From an uncultured Clostridia bacterium (lineage in GTDB: Bacteria; Bacillota; Clostridia; Christensenellales; Borkfalkiaceae), in contig USSJ01000078.1 of NCBI GenBank assembly GCA_900557285.1, positions 1-6,414 of the forward strand: a stretch of 6,414 bases of DNA, written 5' to 3'. Numbering within the stretch: position 1 is the stretch's first letter; the number at the start of each line of letters is the position of its first letter. Under the pieces are notes generated by a model, which was not told where the DNA came from, did no database searches, and saw only the letters and a program-made list of their open reading frames with translations. Shown in pieces: positions 6,390 to 6,414 of this stretch. Position numbers and translations under genes: made by a program.

Positions 6390-6414
6390 TAAACAGACGG
6401 ATCGCTCCAGCAAA

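Overview
The window reads as bacterial chromosome from a member of the Bacillota, probably class Clostridia. The evidence is sigma-A type promoters, strong GGAGG-like ribosome binding sites, and HPr and enzyme I sequences of a kind I recall from Lachnospiraceae/Oscillospiraceae-type genomes. The genes look moderately GC-rich (many GCG, CGG and GAA codons) and the one long intergenic stretch is AT-rich. The species cannot be fixed from the sequence alone.

Layout: positions 1-733 (minus strand) hold the 5' part of a brnQ gene for a branched-chain amino acid:cation symporter. Its reading frame is broken near position 405, and its 3' end lies beyond the window. Positions 734-1116 are a divergent intergenic region. 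It carries a promoter for brnQ and a strong promoter for the plus-strand operon, the latter followed by a perfect 11-bp inverted repeat that looks like a LacI/GalR-family operator. Positions 1117-6337 are a tightly packed four-gene operon: a sucrose-type PTS permease with fused IIB-IIC-IIA domains (scrA), sucrose-6-phosphate hydrolase of family GH32 (scrB, overlapping scrA by 4 bases), HPr (ptsH) and enzyme I (ptsI). A very long perfect hairpin follows ptsI, and no gene is visible after it.

The four proteins form a complete route from phosphoenolpyruvate to cleaved sugar. Enzyme I takes phosphate from PEP on His186 and passes it to HPr His14. HPr passes it to the IIA domain (His538), which passes it to the IIB domain (Cys26). 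The IIC domain imports sucrose as sucrose-6-phosphate, and ScrB splits this into glucose-6-phosphate and fructose. Unusually, the general PTS proteins are encoded in the sugar-specific operon. This HPr also has Arg at the position of the regulatory Ser46, and this enzyme I has a variant active-site loop (GSDNSH instead of GGRTSH). Together these suggest a dedicated sucrose phosphorelay that HPr kinase cannot control. No fructokinase and no transcriptional regulator gene lies inside the window.
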